The notes: generated by a model not told the origin, from the letters alone. Numbered from the stretch's first letter, positions 26,554 through 36,351 are shown. The stretch: 64,000 bases of DNA from Dehalococcoidales bacterium (GCA_016932435.1 JAFGCW010000025.1:44330-108329), one strand, 5' to 3'. Numbers and translations: made by a program.

Positions 26554-27018
26554 ATGTCCCGAACAATAAATGATGTCGTTAATGATATACTGGACCTTGC
26601 GGAAAAAATCTTCTCCACTATCCCCGTTACCATCCCACCCGAGTGGTTTTCATCCGACGTTACCATAGCCCAACTCCGAATCCTCCTGCTGTTGCATATG
26701 CAGGATTCGGCAAGAATGAGTTCTATAGCATCGGAACTTGATATAGCATTGCCGACAGCTACAGGTATCGTTGATAACCTGGTAAAAAAGGATCTTGTTG
26801 TACGCAAAACAGATCCCCGGGACAGGAGGGCAGTTATCTGCGAATTATCACCCACCGGACAAATATTCATTAACAGAATATGGGTATCCGGACAATCTCA
26901 GATGGAGCGGTTACTAGACGGACTTTCAGTAGAACAGCTTGAAAAGGCCGCTGATGTGGCAGATATCCTGTATAAAAATGCATCCAGACAATCGTCTGAA
27001 GATACAAAGAGAACATAA
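26554..27018 (+). CDS. MarR-family transcriptional regulator
   Basis: A 154-residue winged-helix repressor: LRILLLLHMQDSARMSSIASELDIALPTATGIVDNLVKKDLVVRK carries the recognition helix, and DPRDRRAVICELSPTG is the wing (DxRxxR). SD GGAGG lies 11 bases upstream of the ATG. It is 3 bases before the RND exporter gene and almost certainly controls it. TTAGGT (26495-26500) and ACCTAA (26522-26527) upstream form a possible spaced operator. Confidence 0.92.
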   Translation: MSRTINDVVNDILDLAEKIFSTIPVTIPPEWFSSDVTIAQLRILLLLHMQDSARMSSIASELDIALPTATGIVDNLVKKDLVVRKTDPRDRRAVICELSPTGQIFINRIWVSGQSQMERLLDGLSVEQLEKAADVADILYKNASRQSSEDTKRT

Positions 27019-27021
27019 GGA

Positions 27022-29442
27022 ATGAGTAAAATTTCTGAAAAATTTGCCCGGTTCATAGAACGCCATCCCTTTTGGTTCATTATCATCGCAGTCATCATCA
27101 CGGCAGCTGCAGTACCAGGTCTGACCCTGCTTGAAACCGAGACGGGTTTCAGTGCGCTTGTCTCTAAGGATGCCGAAATATCCGTAAGCAATGCCCGTTA
27201 TCAGGATCAATTCGGCGGAGAATCGATCAATGTCATGTTCACAGGGCAACTCGATGAACTGGTTTCCTCTCAGAATCTGGCGTCACTGGCACAACTTGAA
27301 CAAAAGCTGTCTGAAGATGATACCTATATCTCCATAAACAGCCCTCTCGATGTTTTTCGGTTAGCTGTTTCAGAAGCAATACAGGAAATTGAAACAACCA
27401 GGCAGCAAATCGCCGGTGCACAGGAAAAGGCAGCCGAGGAAGCGACCGCAGCCGCGGCGGCAACCGGACTCAACGAAGCACAACAGGAAGCAGCCGCGGA
27501 ACAGGCACGGGCAGAAGTCCTGACCAGACTCCAGCCGCAACTTGACCTGATATCGCAAATGGGAGAACCTTCGCTGGAAAATCCTATATTCATAAAATCC
27601 GTACTATACGATGAAGCCGGTGATATCAATCCAGTGATGAAACAGTTCGTCCCAGATGAAAATCACCTGCTTATGTATATCACTCCCATAGGCAATATGA
27701 CCGATACCGAAACACTGGAGGCAACCCGGAATATCGAAAAAATAATATCGGAAGGTAGTTTTTCGAATACTGAAGTAACGGTATTATCAGCCTCTAAGCT
27801 TGTCGACGCTATCAGTGTCAGTATGTCAAGCAACTTCATGATTCTTCTAGGGTTGTCCGTGCTGGCGATGATCATCGTCCTGGTATTCCTTTTCCGGGTT
27901 CGCTGGCGACTTCTCTCCCTGCTGATGGTAGGCATAAGCGCTCTCTGGACCTTCGGTCTAATGGGATATCTTTCAGTGCCGTTAACCATGGCTTCGATGG
28001 CGGCGCTACCGATACTTATCGGACTCGGGATAGATTTCTCTATCCAGTTTCATAATCGTTACCAGGAAGAACTCACCCGCAGCAACAGTGTCAGCGAAGC
28101 TATCATCATCTCCATTTCACGGATGTTCCCGGTAGTCGGTATCGCTCTCCTGGCAACAATAATCGGCTTTATTACACTTTTTATATCCGAAGTGCCCATG
28201 ATACGCGACTTCGGATTGACACTCGCCATAGGCATAGTAGTCAGCTACACGATGGGTCTATTCCTCCTTCACAGCATCGTTTACCTGGTTGACAGAAACA
28301 AGTCACTGGAACGTCTCCAGACCGCAGCGTTAAAGGCCAGCAGTCGTATAGAAAGGGTACTGCTTCGTCTCGGTAAACTGGCAATTAACCGCACTCTCTG
28401 GATTTTCATCATCGCACTATTATTTGCTGTCGGCGGCGGGATAGTCGACCACATGCTGCCTGTAAACACCGATTACGAAGAACTAATGCCGCAGGAAAAT
28501 GAAGTCCTGAAAGAGTTAAGGGAATTCCGGGAAATAATGGGCGCCGGTGGTAGTATCCATTATCTGGTTGAAGCTGACGATGTAGCAACTCCCGAAATAC
28601 TCAACTGGATGAAAGACTTCCAGGAAGAGATGTTAGAGACATATCCCGAAATCATTACCACATCCAGTATCGCGGATATAATCACTGAAGCGGCTGGCGG
28701 AATACCTCCTGAAGCTCAGATAAATATAATTCTGGAGAATACCCCTGAGACTTATCTGAAAAAAACACTCTCGGCAGACCGAAAAGCAGCAGACCTTTCA
28801 TTTACGATACGTTATATAACAGTTGAGGAAACACACGACCTTGTTCAAAATGTTCAGGAAAACGCAAACGTACCGGAAGGAGTCTCCATATCGGCGGTAG
28901 GCAGTTTCGTTATGGGGGCATCGACAATGGATGCGATGATAGGCTCCAGGATGACGATGAATCTAATCTGTCTCAGTGCGATATTCCTGATACTACTGAT
29001 AATATACAGGCGGATCGACTATACTCTGTTCTCGGTAATTCCTGTCGGAGCAGTAATAGCATGGTCGTCTCTTGATATGTACCTTATAGGAATACCCTTG
29101 AATCCTCTAACCTCAATCATCGGTGTAATAGTTATCGGGATATGCACCGAGTTCATGGTACTTCTTACGGGGCGTTATAACGAGGAAAAAAACAACGGAT
29201 TACTCCCGGAAGAAGCGATGGTCACAGCGATATCGAAAATAGGCCGGGCTATCACGACAACAGCAATGACCACGCTTGGCGGATTCGGTGTGCTCATCGT
29301 CTCAAACTTCGTGATAATCCGTGAGTTCGGAATTGCTACAGTGCTTGGTGTGCTGTTATGCCTGGTAATCACTATCACGGTTATGCCGGGAATAATTGTC
29401 TGGTATGATAATTTCAGATTAAGGAGGATGAGTAAATCTTAG
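27022..29442 (+). CDS. RND/MMPL-family exporter
   Basis: An 806-residue transporter with twelve predicted helices: TM1 at about 18-35, then a large extracytoplasmic domain, TM2-6 (about 270-420), TM7 (about 455-475), a second outer domain, and TM8-12 (about 650-800). Each half has the conserved GLGIDFSIQFHNRY / GICTEFMVLLTGRYNEE element. It resembles MMPL/HpnN-like proteins that move lipids or hydrophobic compounds. The first outer loop carries an Ala/Glu/Gln-rich coiled-coil insert of about 60 residues (from IQEIETTRQQIAGAQ). SD AAGGA. It is co-transcribed with marR. Confidence 0.9.
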   Translation: MSKISEKFARFIERHPFWFIIIAVIITAAAVPGLTLLETETGFSALVSKDAEISVSNARYQDQFGGESINVMFTGQLDELVSSQNLASLAQLEQKLSEDDTYISINSPLDVFRLAVSEAIQEIETTRQQIAGAQEKAAEEATAAAAATGLNEAQQEAAAEQARAEVLTRLQPQLDLISQMGEPSLENPIFIKSVLYDEAGDINPVMKQFVPDENHLLMYITPIGNMTDTETLEATRNIEKIISEGSFSNTEVTVLSASKLVDAISVSMSSNFMILLGLSVLAMIIVLVFLFRVRWRLLSLLMVGISALWTFGLMGYLSVPLTMASMAALPILIGLGIDFSIQFHNRYQEELTRSNSVSEAIIISISRMFPVVGIALLATIIGFITLFISEVPMIRDFGLTLAIGIVVSYTMGLFLLHSIVYLVDRNKSLERLQTAALKASSRIERVLLRLGKLAINRTLWIFIIALLFAVGGGIVDHMLPVNTDYEELMPQENEVLKELREFREIMGAGGSIHYLVEADDVATPEILNWMKDFQEEMLETYPEIITTSSIADIITEAAGGIPPEAQINIILENTPETYLKKTLSADRKAADLSFTIRYITVEETHDLVQNVQENANVPEGVSISAVGSFVMGASTMDAMIGSRMTMNLICLSAIFLILLIIYRRIDYTLFSVIPVGAVIAWSSLDMYLIGIPLNPLTSIIGVIVIGICTEFMVLLTGRYNEEKNNGLLPEEAMVTAISKIGRAITTTAMTTLGGFGVLIVSNFVIIREFGIATVLGVLLCLVITITVMPGIIVWYDNFRLRRMSKS

Positions 29443-30152
29443 GGTTTACTCATCGCTGCTTTTCGCATGTCCTGAGGCATCAGTTCAATCGCGTATCGTA
29501 ATGCTACCCTGGGCATATCGGCTTTGTGCTTCACCACATATTCATAAACTTCCTGCTGGTGTGACCGGCTTGCTTCTTTAAGCATCCAGCCGTAACCTTT
29601 TCGCACCAGGTCGTCTTCATCGAGAAGCAGTATATCCGCTATAGCGAACACATCATTAATAAATAATCCTTTCCTTGCAGGCATAACTAGAGTAACGGCC
29701 GAAGCACGTCTTATCCACCGGTTATCGGATAGTGCACATCGCTTGAGCTCCTGAACATACTCCGGGTACCGTTCAATCAGAGTTCCGATGGAGTGAGTGC
29801 AGAACTCATCGCACTTCGCCCAGCTGTTCACATAGTTCTCAAGCCAGCTCTCGAAACGGTAGAAATCTTTGGCTTTATACTGCTTGTTTAAGCGATAAGC
29901 CCACTTGAAAGCTATCGCCGCTTCCTCGCCGTAGTCGGTCTTCAGCAGTTCTTCACACAGCGCAAATATCTCATCTTTAGAAAGGTGGCTTATCTGCTTA
30001 AAATATTCAGCCGCCAGTTTACTTACCAGTCCCATCTTTACGCCATGATAGAATACATGCTCTTTAAAGAAGCGTTGATACGTGCTTTGGGTGTTCTTAT
30101 CGATACTATCGGCAAGCCGTGCCTGTATTGCCTTGACAATGTCGTCATTCAT
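29439..30152 (-). CDS. AlkD-like DNA alkylation repair protein
   Basis: About 237 residues from ATG 30152; another ATG at 30182 has its AGGTG only one base away. The protein is an all-helical HEAT-like repeat array as in AlkD glycosylases, with KWAYRLNKQY, WLENYVNSWAKCDEFCTHSIG and DNRWIRRASAVTLVMPARKG. These correspond to the WD and WxRR-type segments of the family. AlkD removes positively charged alkylated bases without base flipping. Its stop overlaps the RND gene stop by 4 bases (convergent). Confidence 0.82.
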   Translation of the reverse strand: MNDDIVKAIQARLADSIDKNTQSTYQRFFKEHVFYHGVKMGLVSKLAAEYFKQISHLSKDEIFALCEELLKTDYGEEAAIAFKWAYRLNKQYKAKDFYRFESWLENYVNSWAKCDEFCTHSIGTLIERYPEYVQELKRCALSDNRWIRRASAVTLVMPARKGLFINDVFAIADILLLDEDDLVRKGYGWMLKEASRSHQQEVYEYVVKHKADMPRVALRYAIELMPQDMRKAAMSKP

Positions 30153-30227
30153 TACCCAATGATACCACAGTAGAGTCGTCATTCACCTGTGTTATAATAA
30201 CAACCATACCACGCGAGAGGTGAGTGA

Positions 30228-31631
30228 ATTATAAATCCCAGAAAACTGTCCACTATCCTTGTCTCTCTTTGTCTCTTACTGTGCTTCTCTACAGGATGCG
30301 ATCCTGTATCCACTCCGGCAGAAACAAATCTTCTTGTTTATTCCGATGATGCGATCACGTTCGAGTACCCGGACTGGACTGAATCAAAGCCGGATGATGA
30401 AGCCGTTTTTCTGTTCAGGAGTAACGGCGAAGATGTATTCTTCGCCTCGCGTTATCCTGTTTCATCTGTACTACTGAAACAGGAGCTGGTGAAAAACCTG
30501 GATGCGGAATTAGATGGTGACTACTTGTATTACAAGCTGGATACCGGTGAAAAGGAACTGAACGCCATATCAAGAGTAATCTTCAGCGATTACCAGACAT
30601 ACCTCGTTACTGTTGCCAGTGAACACAACACCGACAAGAGTATACTGTCTTCCGCCAGGCAGATAAAAAGGACACTGAATCTTACAGAAAAAGTAGGACT
30701 ATTACCAATACCGGCTGATGGAGCTTCATCCAAAATTCCGGACGCATGTAAACTATCGAGAACTCTGGGTGCTGATATTATCTCGTGGTATTTCTTCTGG
30801 GGTGGACTTGAAAATGACTGGACGGTCGCCGACTGTGTAATGGAATGCCTGTCCCTGGAAGGCAAAACAGCAGCCTTAGTGAATATAATCCATTCTAATG
30901 TCCTGGGCGATTATCCTCCGGAGTTCAATCATTTCAGCGACCCCGGATTCAAGGAAGCCTTCGCTGAATTCTCCGTGGAATTTGTTAACCGTTATACTCC
31001 GGAGTATTACTTCATCGGCGGCGAGGTGGATATCTACCTGGATAATCACCGGGATGAGATTCCCGCCTTCAAAGAACTCTATGATTACACTTACAATGAA
31101 ATCAAGAAAGCTAGCCCTGACACAATAGTAGGCTCTGTTTTCGCCTATCATTATGCCCGTGATTACGAAGCGCTGGATATAATTCGAACGCTGACAGAGA
31201 ACTGCGATATCGTTGGTTATACCTGCCATCCACACGAGGAGAACTTCTCCTATAAAAACGTTTCCCGAGGACTGGAATATCTGTCAGAGATAAAAGATGT
31301 AGTTCCGGATAAACCTTACTGCATACTCGAAACCTGCTGGAGTTCCTCTCCTCTTCTCGATTCCAGCGAGGATCTCCAGGCGGAGTTCGTTCACGACTTC
31401 TTTGGTTATGTGGAAACAGGCGGAGCCGAGTTCGTCATCTGGTTCAGCCTTCACAATCAGGACGATTGCACTGAAGCAGCTCAGACCCATCTCGAACCTG
31501 TCCCGGAACTGCAGGTTGACGAGGCCTATGTAAAAGCCTTCGAGGAATTCATGTGCAGTCCCGGTCTCATCTATTCCGACGGCACACCTAAGAAAGCTCT
31601 TGATATCTGGAAGCAGTATACACAGAAATAG
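30228..31631 (+). CDS. Glycoside-hydrolase-like lipoprotein (ATT start)
   Basis: The frame is open from just after the TGA at 30225, and GTG 30489 is clearly internal. Residues before it form a perfect lipoprotein signal (KLSTILVSLCLLLCFSTGC). The only codons available for initiation are ATT 30228 or ATA 30231, with GAGAGGTG about 6 bases upstream, giving 467 residues. After a small N-terminal domain (about 30-140), residues 150-460 look like a TIM-barrel glycosidase. The candidate acid/base is E266 in FIGGEVDIY and the candidate nucleophile is E368 in CILETCWSS. The substrate is unknown. A single-base error creating the odd start is possible. Confidence 0.7.
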   Translation: MINPRKLSTILVSLCLLLCFSTGCDPVSTPAETNLLVYSDDAITFEYPDWTESKPDDEAVFLFRSNGEDVFFASRYPVSSVLLKQELVKNLDAELDGDYLYYKLDTGEKELNAISRVIFSDYQTYLVTVASEHNTDKSILSSARQIKRTLNLTEKVGLLPIPADGASSKIPDACKLSRTLGADIISWYFFWGGLENDWTVADCVMECLSLEGKTAALVNIIHSNVLGDYPPEFNHFSDPGFKEAFAEFSVEFVNRYTPEYYFIGGEVDIYLDNHRDEIPAFKELYDYTYNEIKKASPDTIVGSVFAYHYARDYEALDIIRTLTENCDIVGYTCHPHEENFSYKNVSRGLEYLSEIKDVVPDKPYCILETCWSSSPLLDSSEDLQAEFVHDFFGYVETGGAEFVIWFSLHNQDDCTEAAQTHLEPVPELQVDEAYVKAFEEFMCSPGLIYSDGTPKKALDIWKQYTQK

Positions 31632-31727
31632 CCAATCGTCTTTTTCTACCCTCTAACTATTCCTTTTACCTCGCCTCAATGTTATAATGCTCAGGTTTGT
31701 GCATTTCTCATTGTAAGGAGATAACCA

Positions 31728-32558
31728 GTGGGAGGACCGGAAACCCAAATCACATGGGCGCCGCGCGTCAGCCGGGAGAAAATACTCGAGCTTTATATCA
31801 AGGTGGCTTCAGGAAACGATGATGCCGAACTGATAGACGAGGTGGCGAACGCTTTTTACGTTAGGTGTTCTGATCTCATCAGGATAGCGGAAAGACGGTT
31901 CGCCTGCCCCGCATGCCATGAGGAACTGCCGCATTCCCATCAACCCGATACTGACCTTACGTGTAAGAAGTGCGGCTGGAGAATGGACTGGAAAACATTT
32001 TACAGTACCTTCAAGGGTAAACAGCTTTCAGTTAACGTCGACCTTACCGATGTCACCAGGAAATTCGTAAACGATCTCCCGGAATGCAAGACACCGCAGG
32101 CGAAGATGATACTTATCGATGCCATCATCCATGCCTGCCATGCATGGGTATCGAAGGGAATCACCTACTATGGGAGACCGCTTGCTGTGAATTTCATCGA
32201 TGGTAACATGAACCAGGTCATAGCTTTCCTCGAAAATCTGCCGAACGGACCTGATACTCTGCCCGAAATGACCGAACAGGTCATGGACTGGCGGAAAAAA
32301 GTGTTAAGCCTGTTCACTGAAAGCGATGCCGAGATGGACAAGGTCAGGTACCTGGTGGAATCCATGCCACAGGGACTCCGGGCTGAAATATCCGGATTGC
32401 TGAAAAACAGACACCAGCAGAAAGCCGCGAAACGGTTGAGAGAGTTCGAGGAATACACGGAAAAACTGAAAATTCACCGCGGTGATATAGCATCTCAGGT
32501 AGTGAGAATGATGACGAAACAGATGAAAGATAAATCGATTCGAAAACGGGATAGATAA
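31728..32558 (+). CDS. Zinc-ribbon protein of unknown function
   Basis: A 276-residue protein starting at GTG 31728 with SD AAGGAG. Residues 63-84 hold a CPACHEELPHSHQ...CKKCGW zinc ribbon, in which four Cys and two His are available. The N-terminal part has a helical segment (ILELYIKVASGNDDAELIDEV). The middle part (HACHAWVSKGITYYGRPLAVN) and the Lys/Arg-rich tail (KNRHQQKAAKRLREFEEY) suggest nucleic-acid or protein binding. I do not recognise a family. TATAAT at 31683-31688 may be its -10. It is the only gene in its transcription unit. Confidence 0.75.
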   Translation: MGGPETQITWAPRVSREKILELYIKVASGNDDAELIDEVANAFYVRCSDLIRIAERRFACPACHEELPHSHQPDTDLTCKKCGWRMDWKTFYSTFKGKQLSVNVDLTDVTRKFVNDLPECKTPQAKMILIDAIIHACHAWVSKGITYYGRPLAVNFIDGNMNQVIAFLENLPNGPDTLPEMTEQVMDWRKKVLSLFTESDAEMDKVRYLVESMPQGLRAEISGLLKNRHQQKAAKRLREFEEYTEKLKIHRGDIASQVVRMMTKQMKDKSIRKRDR

Positions 32559-32601
32559 TGGTGAATGGTTGGGATCATCCCTTTACCTGATGACACCCTG
32601 T

Positions 32602-33072
32602 CTATTCCTGTATGGAACAGTATAAATCCAAGGTAAAGTCTTCAGATACCTCGCACGGGAAAGGTCCAACATACTCCTCCAGCATTTCCTGTGTTCCATA
32701 CTGGTATTTACTATTGTTCTCCACCCATTCAGCCAATTTCATCCAGGTGGCGGTAATGGTTTCGATCCCGTGGCAACGTGTTATCGCATACAGTCCGCCT
32801 TCAAATTCCTTTACGCTAACGCCCTCTTCCATCTCTATATTATTATCTACCTGTATCCAGAACTCGTAGCCGTAATTCGGACTCCCGACTGAAGGATTGG
32901 GGTTATTAAATCCGAATATCCGGTGTTTCTCGGGATTATTCAAATATCCTTTCGGCTTCGCCCAGGCCACCAGCTTAGCGGCTGCGTCAAGTTCAGGACC
33001 GGAACCGAACGCGTGAAAACTCGCGACACGCAACGGTTCGAGTGTACCGATTCTTACATCCAATTCATCCAT
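32602..33072 (-). CDS. GyrI-like / AraC effector-binding domain protein
   Basis: A 156-residue single-domain protein of the GyrI-like SHS2 fold: VRIGTLEPLRVASFHAFG opens the domain, followed by YGYEFWIQVDN and VSVKEFEGGLYAITRCHG, ending with DLYCSIQE. Such domains bind small hydrophobic or cationic ligands as multidrug sensors or hydrolases. It is divergently arranged with a WYL-domain regulator gene 113 bases away, so the pair may be jointly controlled. Confidence 0.85.
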   Translation of the reverse strand: MDELDVRIGTLEPLRVASFHAFGSGPELDAAAKLVAWAKPKGYLNNPEKHRIFGFNNPNPSVGSPNYGYEFWIQVDNNIEMEEGVSVKEFEGGLYAITRCHGIETITATWMKLAEWVENNSKYQYGTQEMLEEYVGPFPCEVSEDFTLDLYCSIQE

Positions 33073-33185
33073 ATAATACCACCTCTATATTTATACGCTT
33101 CTCCAACAGAATAATATAATTATATCTTTCATTATATGCCATCATATGTCATATATTAATGTTAAAATAATGCTGGACAAAGATT

Positions 33186-34172
33186 ATGAGAGCCGACAGA
33201 TTATTATCAATTCTAATGATACTCCAGGGAAAAGGAAAAACGAGTGTTCGGCAGCTTGCCGAAGAATTGGAAGTCTCCGTGAGGACCATACACAGGGATA
33301 TAGACGCTCTCAGCGACTCCGGTGTACCGGTATACTTTGAAAGAGGTAAGAATGGCGGTGTTACTCTGCTTGAAGGTTACCGCACGAATCTTACAAGCCT
33401 GACTGCTGACGAATTAAAATCCCTGTTTATTCTTGGAATCCCCGCTTCACTGGGCGAACTCGGAGTGAGTAAGAGTCTAAAAACAGCTCTGCGCAAAATA
33501 TCTGCATCGATACCGGAAGGTTATCGCGAGGATGAAATAAATATACGTTCGCGTATATTTATTGATTGGTCAGGATGGGGACCCGGAACGAATACGGATT
33601 CTACTCTACAAAATTTATATACGGCAGTCTGGGAAAACCGGAGGGTTTTCCTGCGTTACCTGGTTTCGTTCAGTTCACGTATAAAGAAAGAATTTGGTAG
33701 AAAGGTTAAACCATATGGCCTGGTAGCTAAAACGGGGGAATGGTACCTGGTCTGTGACGATGATATACGTATCCGCGTTTATGAACTGTCTTCAATACTT
33801 GAAGCGCAATCGACCGGAGAATCATTTACGCGTAACGCTGATTTCGACCTGGGTGAATTCTGGACTGAATGGTGTAAGCAACAGGAAGGATTTCATCCGT
33901 CGACTACAGTAACGGTACTGATATCACCATTACTCAACAGCATCCTGTCCGGTAATCTGGAGATAGATTTTGAAAAGACTATCACCAGCAGAGAGAGACC
34001 TGATAGCAACGGTAAAGTAAAAGCCTCTTTACTCTTTGATACATTTGAAGACGCCCGTACCTACATACTCGGTATGGGTAATTCGGTAGAAGTGCTTGAA
34101 CCGGAGTCTTTACGTCTGAGTATCGCGGATTATGCCCGTCAGATAGCTGAAATGTATCATGATTCCAATTGA
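33186..34172 (+). CDS. WYL-domain HTH transcriptional regulator
   Basis: A 328-residue regulator of the YafY/PafBC type. Residues 2-60 are a winged HTH (LLSILMILQGKGKTSVRQLAEELEVSVRTIHRDIDAL). Residues about 140-205 form the WYL domain, with the signature WYLVC preceded by KVKPYGLVAKTGE. A WCX-type C-terminal domain completes it. WYL proteins respond to nucleic-acid or nucleotide ligands, often after DNA damage. It is divergent from the GyrI-like gene. Confidence 0.9.
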   Translation: MRADRLLSILMILQGKGKTSVRQLAEELEVSVRTIHRDIDALSDSGVPVYFERGKNGGVTLLEGYRTNLTSLTADELKSLFILGIPASLGELGVSKSLKTALRKISASIPEGYREDEINIRSRIFIDWSGWGPGTNTDSTLQNLYTAVWENRRVFLRYLVSFSSRIKKEFGRKVKPYGLVAKTGEWYLVCDDDIRIRVYELSSILEAQSTGESFTRNADFDLGEFWTEWCKQQEGFHPSTTVTVLISPLLNSILSGNLEIDFEKTITSRERPDSNGKVKASLLFDTFEDARTYILGMGNSVEVLEPESLRLSIADYARQIAEMYHDSN

Positions 34173-34219
34173 TAAGAAGGTTGCATTATCCCGGTAATAC
34201 GTATCGTTCCTTCAATCAA

Positions 34220-34242
34220 AATATGAGATAATCTCTCATATT
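34220..34242. terminator. Hairpin between convergent genes
   Basis: AATATGAGA (34220-34228) pairs with TCTCATATT (34234-34242). It lies between the convergent WYL and KamA-like genes and may end both transcripts, although a T run is lacking. Confidence 0.5.
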
Positions 34243-34254
34243 CACGGACTCAAT

Positions 34255-35583
34255 TCATTCGTAGTCAGACTCGAATTCTCCAGGTTTCAGGATCTCCGAT
34301 AATTCGTCTTCAAAGAAGAATTTTTCCTCACCGAATGCCGGCTTCAGATCACGATACCAGATTGCTTCTTCATCGTATTCGGCGAAAAACACATAATCAG
34401 CCCAATCAGCCGATCTGCCCTGGATCATTCTTAGTCCCAGTACTTTCTCTCCCTTGATATTGGTCGGCCCAAGTACCTGAATCTTTCCGGGAAGACAGGA
34501 CATGACCGGACCACGAGCGGTACGGGATATTCCGCTGACCGTCTTATATGCGTTCTGGTAAATTTCCCAGGCTTGAACCAACGGTACTGAAAAATAATGA
34601 TGAGCTCCCGTATTTCGCACGACGAACATATAATAAGGGATACAGTTCAATCCTACTTGTTTTTTCCATAGTTCGGACCAGATTTCTTGAGAGTCATTTA
34701 TGTTTCTGAGTAGCGGGGACTGAGTTCGTATTACCGCACCTGTTTCCTGGATTCTGCGTATAGCTGTTTGAACGGTATCATTTTCAAGCTCAACCGGATG
34801 ATTGAACTGAGCCATGAAAGCAAGATGTTTTCCTGAATCACCAACCTTCCTGAACAACTCAAGCAGATCCTCAGCATCGTCATCATCGGTAAACCTGTAC
34901 GGCCAGTAGGATAGAGCCCTGGTCCCGATACGGATATTTCTGAGATTAGGAATACCGGACTCCAGTAATGGTTCGATATATCCAGCCAGCAACGAAGCAC
35001 TCATAATCAGCGGATCGCCTCCGGTGAACAGAACGTCGGTAATTTCCGGATATGCTGCTACATACTGTACAAGCAGATCGGTTTCTTTCGTAGCGAACTT
35101 AAATTCATCCATGCCGACAAACTGAGGCCAGCGGAAACAGAACGTGCAATACGCATGACATGTTTGTCCCTGACTCGGGAAAAACAGTACTGTTTCGCTG
35201 TATTTATGCTGCATACCATACAGGATATCATCGCCTAACACCGGTACGTTATGTTCGATCTGACCAGCCGGATGAGGATTCATCTCAAGTCTGACCTGTT
35301 CTATAAACGTATTGATCTCTTCCTCGTCAGCTTTTTCAGCAATAAGTCGCTCCAGAATCTCAAAACGTCCGGGAGGGAGCATCTCCTTCTGCGGAAACGT
35401 CAGGATGAACATCGGATCATCGGGCACATTATTCCAGTTTATCAATTGGTCAACTACATAGTTGTTTGTTTTAAACGGTAAAACCTGCCCGACTATTTCT
35501 ATCTCCTTTATCTGGTCCTCAGATAACTTTTGTATCTGTGAAATAGAGGTAAAATTATTTAGGGTATACGGTATGTATTCCAT
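34255..35583 (-). CDS. KamA-family radical SAM protein
   Basis: A 442-residue protein related to lysine 2,3-aminomutase. The radical SAM cluster motif is CHAYCTFC (CxxxCxxC), followed by FRWPQFVG. FTGGDPLIM and RIGTRALSYWPYRF match the SAM-binding and barrel strands, and NTGAHHYFSVPL is the usual PLP/substrate region near the C-terminus. The PLP lysine of true aminomutases could not be assigned with confidence. True KamA is about 420 residues, so the length fits. It may act as an aminomutase or a related radical enzyme. There is no partner in the immediate neighbourhood. Confidence 0.88.
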   Translation of the reverse strand: MEYIPYTLNNFTSISQIQKLSEDQIKEIEIVGQVLPFKTNNYVVDQLINWNNVPDDPMFILTFPQKEMLPPGRFEILERLIAEKADEEEINTFIEQVRLEMNPHPAGQIEHNVPVLGDDILYGMQHKYSETVLFFPSQGQTCHAYCTFCFRWPQFVGMDEFKFATKETDLLVQYVAAYPEITDVLFTGGDPLIMSASLLAGYIEPLLESGIPNLRNIRIGTRALSYWPYRFTDDDDAEDLLELFRKVGDSGKHLAFMAQFNHPVELENDTVQTAIRRIQETGAVIRTQSPLLRNINDSQEIWSELWKKQVGLNCIPYYMFVVRNTGAHHYFSVPLVQAWEIYQNAYKTVSGISRTARGPVMSCLPGKIQVLGPTNIKGEKVLGLRMIQGRSADWADYVFFAEYDEEAIWYRDLKPAFGEEKFFFEDELSEILKPGEFESDYE

Positions 35584-35750
35584 TCCCTTTTCCTGTATTA
35601 TATTTCTAGTAATTTACTTCTAGTAATATAGTACGTTTAATAAACACCGTTGTCAATATCATGTTGAAAAAAAGAACGATAATAATCTTACTCATTTATG
35701 GAAATCACCCGTGATTGAAAGAAATGTATGTTGCATACACCCGGGGGGAT

Positions 35751-36281
35751 TTAGTATAAGATACAGCCGGTCCAGGTTATTCTGTCCGAATGGAAATTAC
35801 TGTCTAGTCCAAGTTTATCAAGCAGACCGACTACATCTATTCCTATTGCTTCGAGCGACATTCTCGCTTTATCGGGATGGCGGCATGGTTTATCTTTCTG
35901 TATAGCGCAGGTATCGCACAATCCGCAGTTCCCGCCTATCAATCCCCATACATCCGTGATTCCTTCTTTTTTGATATGATCTTCCAGTTTGAGAATCATC
36001 GTGTGGAAATCATCTTTGCTTTTTATCAGTTTTTTCCAGTCCCTCTTCAGGTTCATTTCCCGTGAATACTGAAAAAGATAACCCTGGCTGTAATTCTTTA
36101 ATCTATCTCGAATTTCATCGAGTGATCCCGCATTCGGCGGACAGGTATAGTTCCTTCCATAACTGCCGCACTTGTTTTCTTCACAGTATTTCCGTATCCG
36201 TTCTTCCGGAACAAGCACGGCAGGATCTATTTCGACACACACATCTATTCCAAGTTTTTCCGATAATTCGTTTATACTCAT
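35751..36281 (-). CDS. DUF2284 metal-binding protein
   Basis: A 176-residue cysteine-rich protein. EENKCGSYGRNYTCPPNAG is the DUF2284 hallmark, and LCDTCAIQKDKPCRHPDKARMSLEAIGIDV is its second Cys cluster, so a Fe-S or zinc site is likely. These proteins are common in strict anaerobes. The function is not established. The gap to the KamA-like gene (35584-35750) is AT-rich and contains nothing I can name. Confidence 0.88.
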   Translation of the reverse strand: MSINELSEKLGIDVCVEIDPAVLVPEERIRKYCEENKCGSYGRNYTCPPNAGSLDEIRDRLKNYSQGYLFQYSREMNLKRDWKKLIKSKDDFHTMILKLEDHIKKEGITDVWGLIGGNCGLCDTCAIQKDKPCRHPDKARMSLEAIGIDVVGLLDKLGLDSNFHSDRITWTGCILY

Positions 36282-36318
36282 GGTTGTCCTTCTTAAATAA
36301 AGCTCATCTTTCTATTTA

Positions 36319-36351
36319 AAAAGGCTGCTGCCTTTCCGGCAGCAGCCTTTT
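36319..36351 (-). terminator. Rho-independent terminator after tRNA-Ala
   Basis: GGCTGCTGCC (36323-36332) pairs with GGCAGCAGCC (36338-36347). On the minus strand the stem is followed by a run of five T, placed 12 bases after the tRNA end. The plus strand also has TTTT after the stem. Confidence 0.9.
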
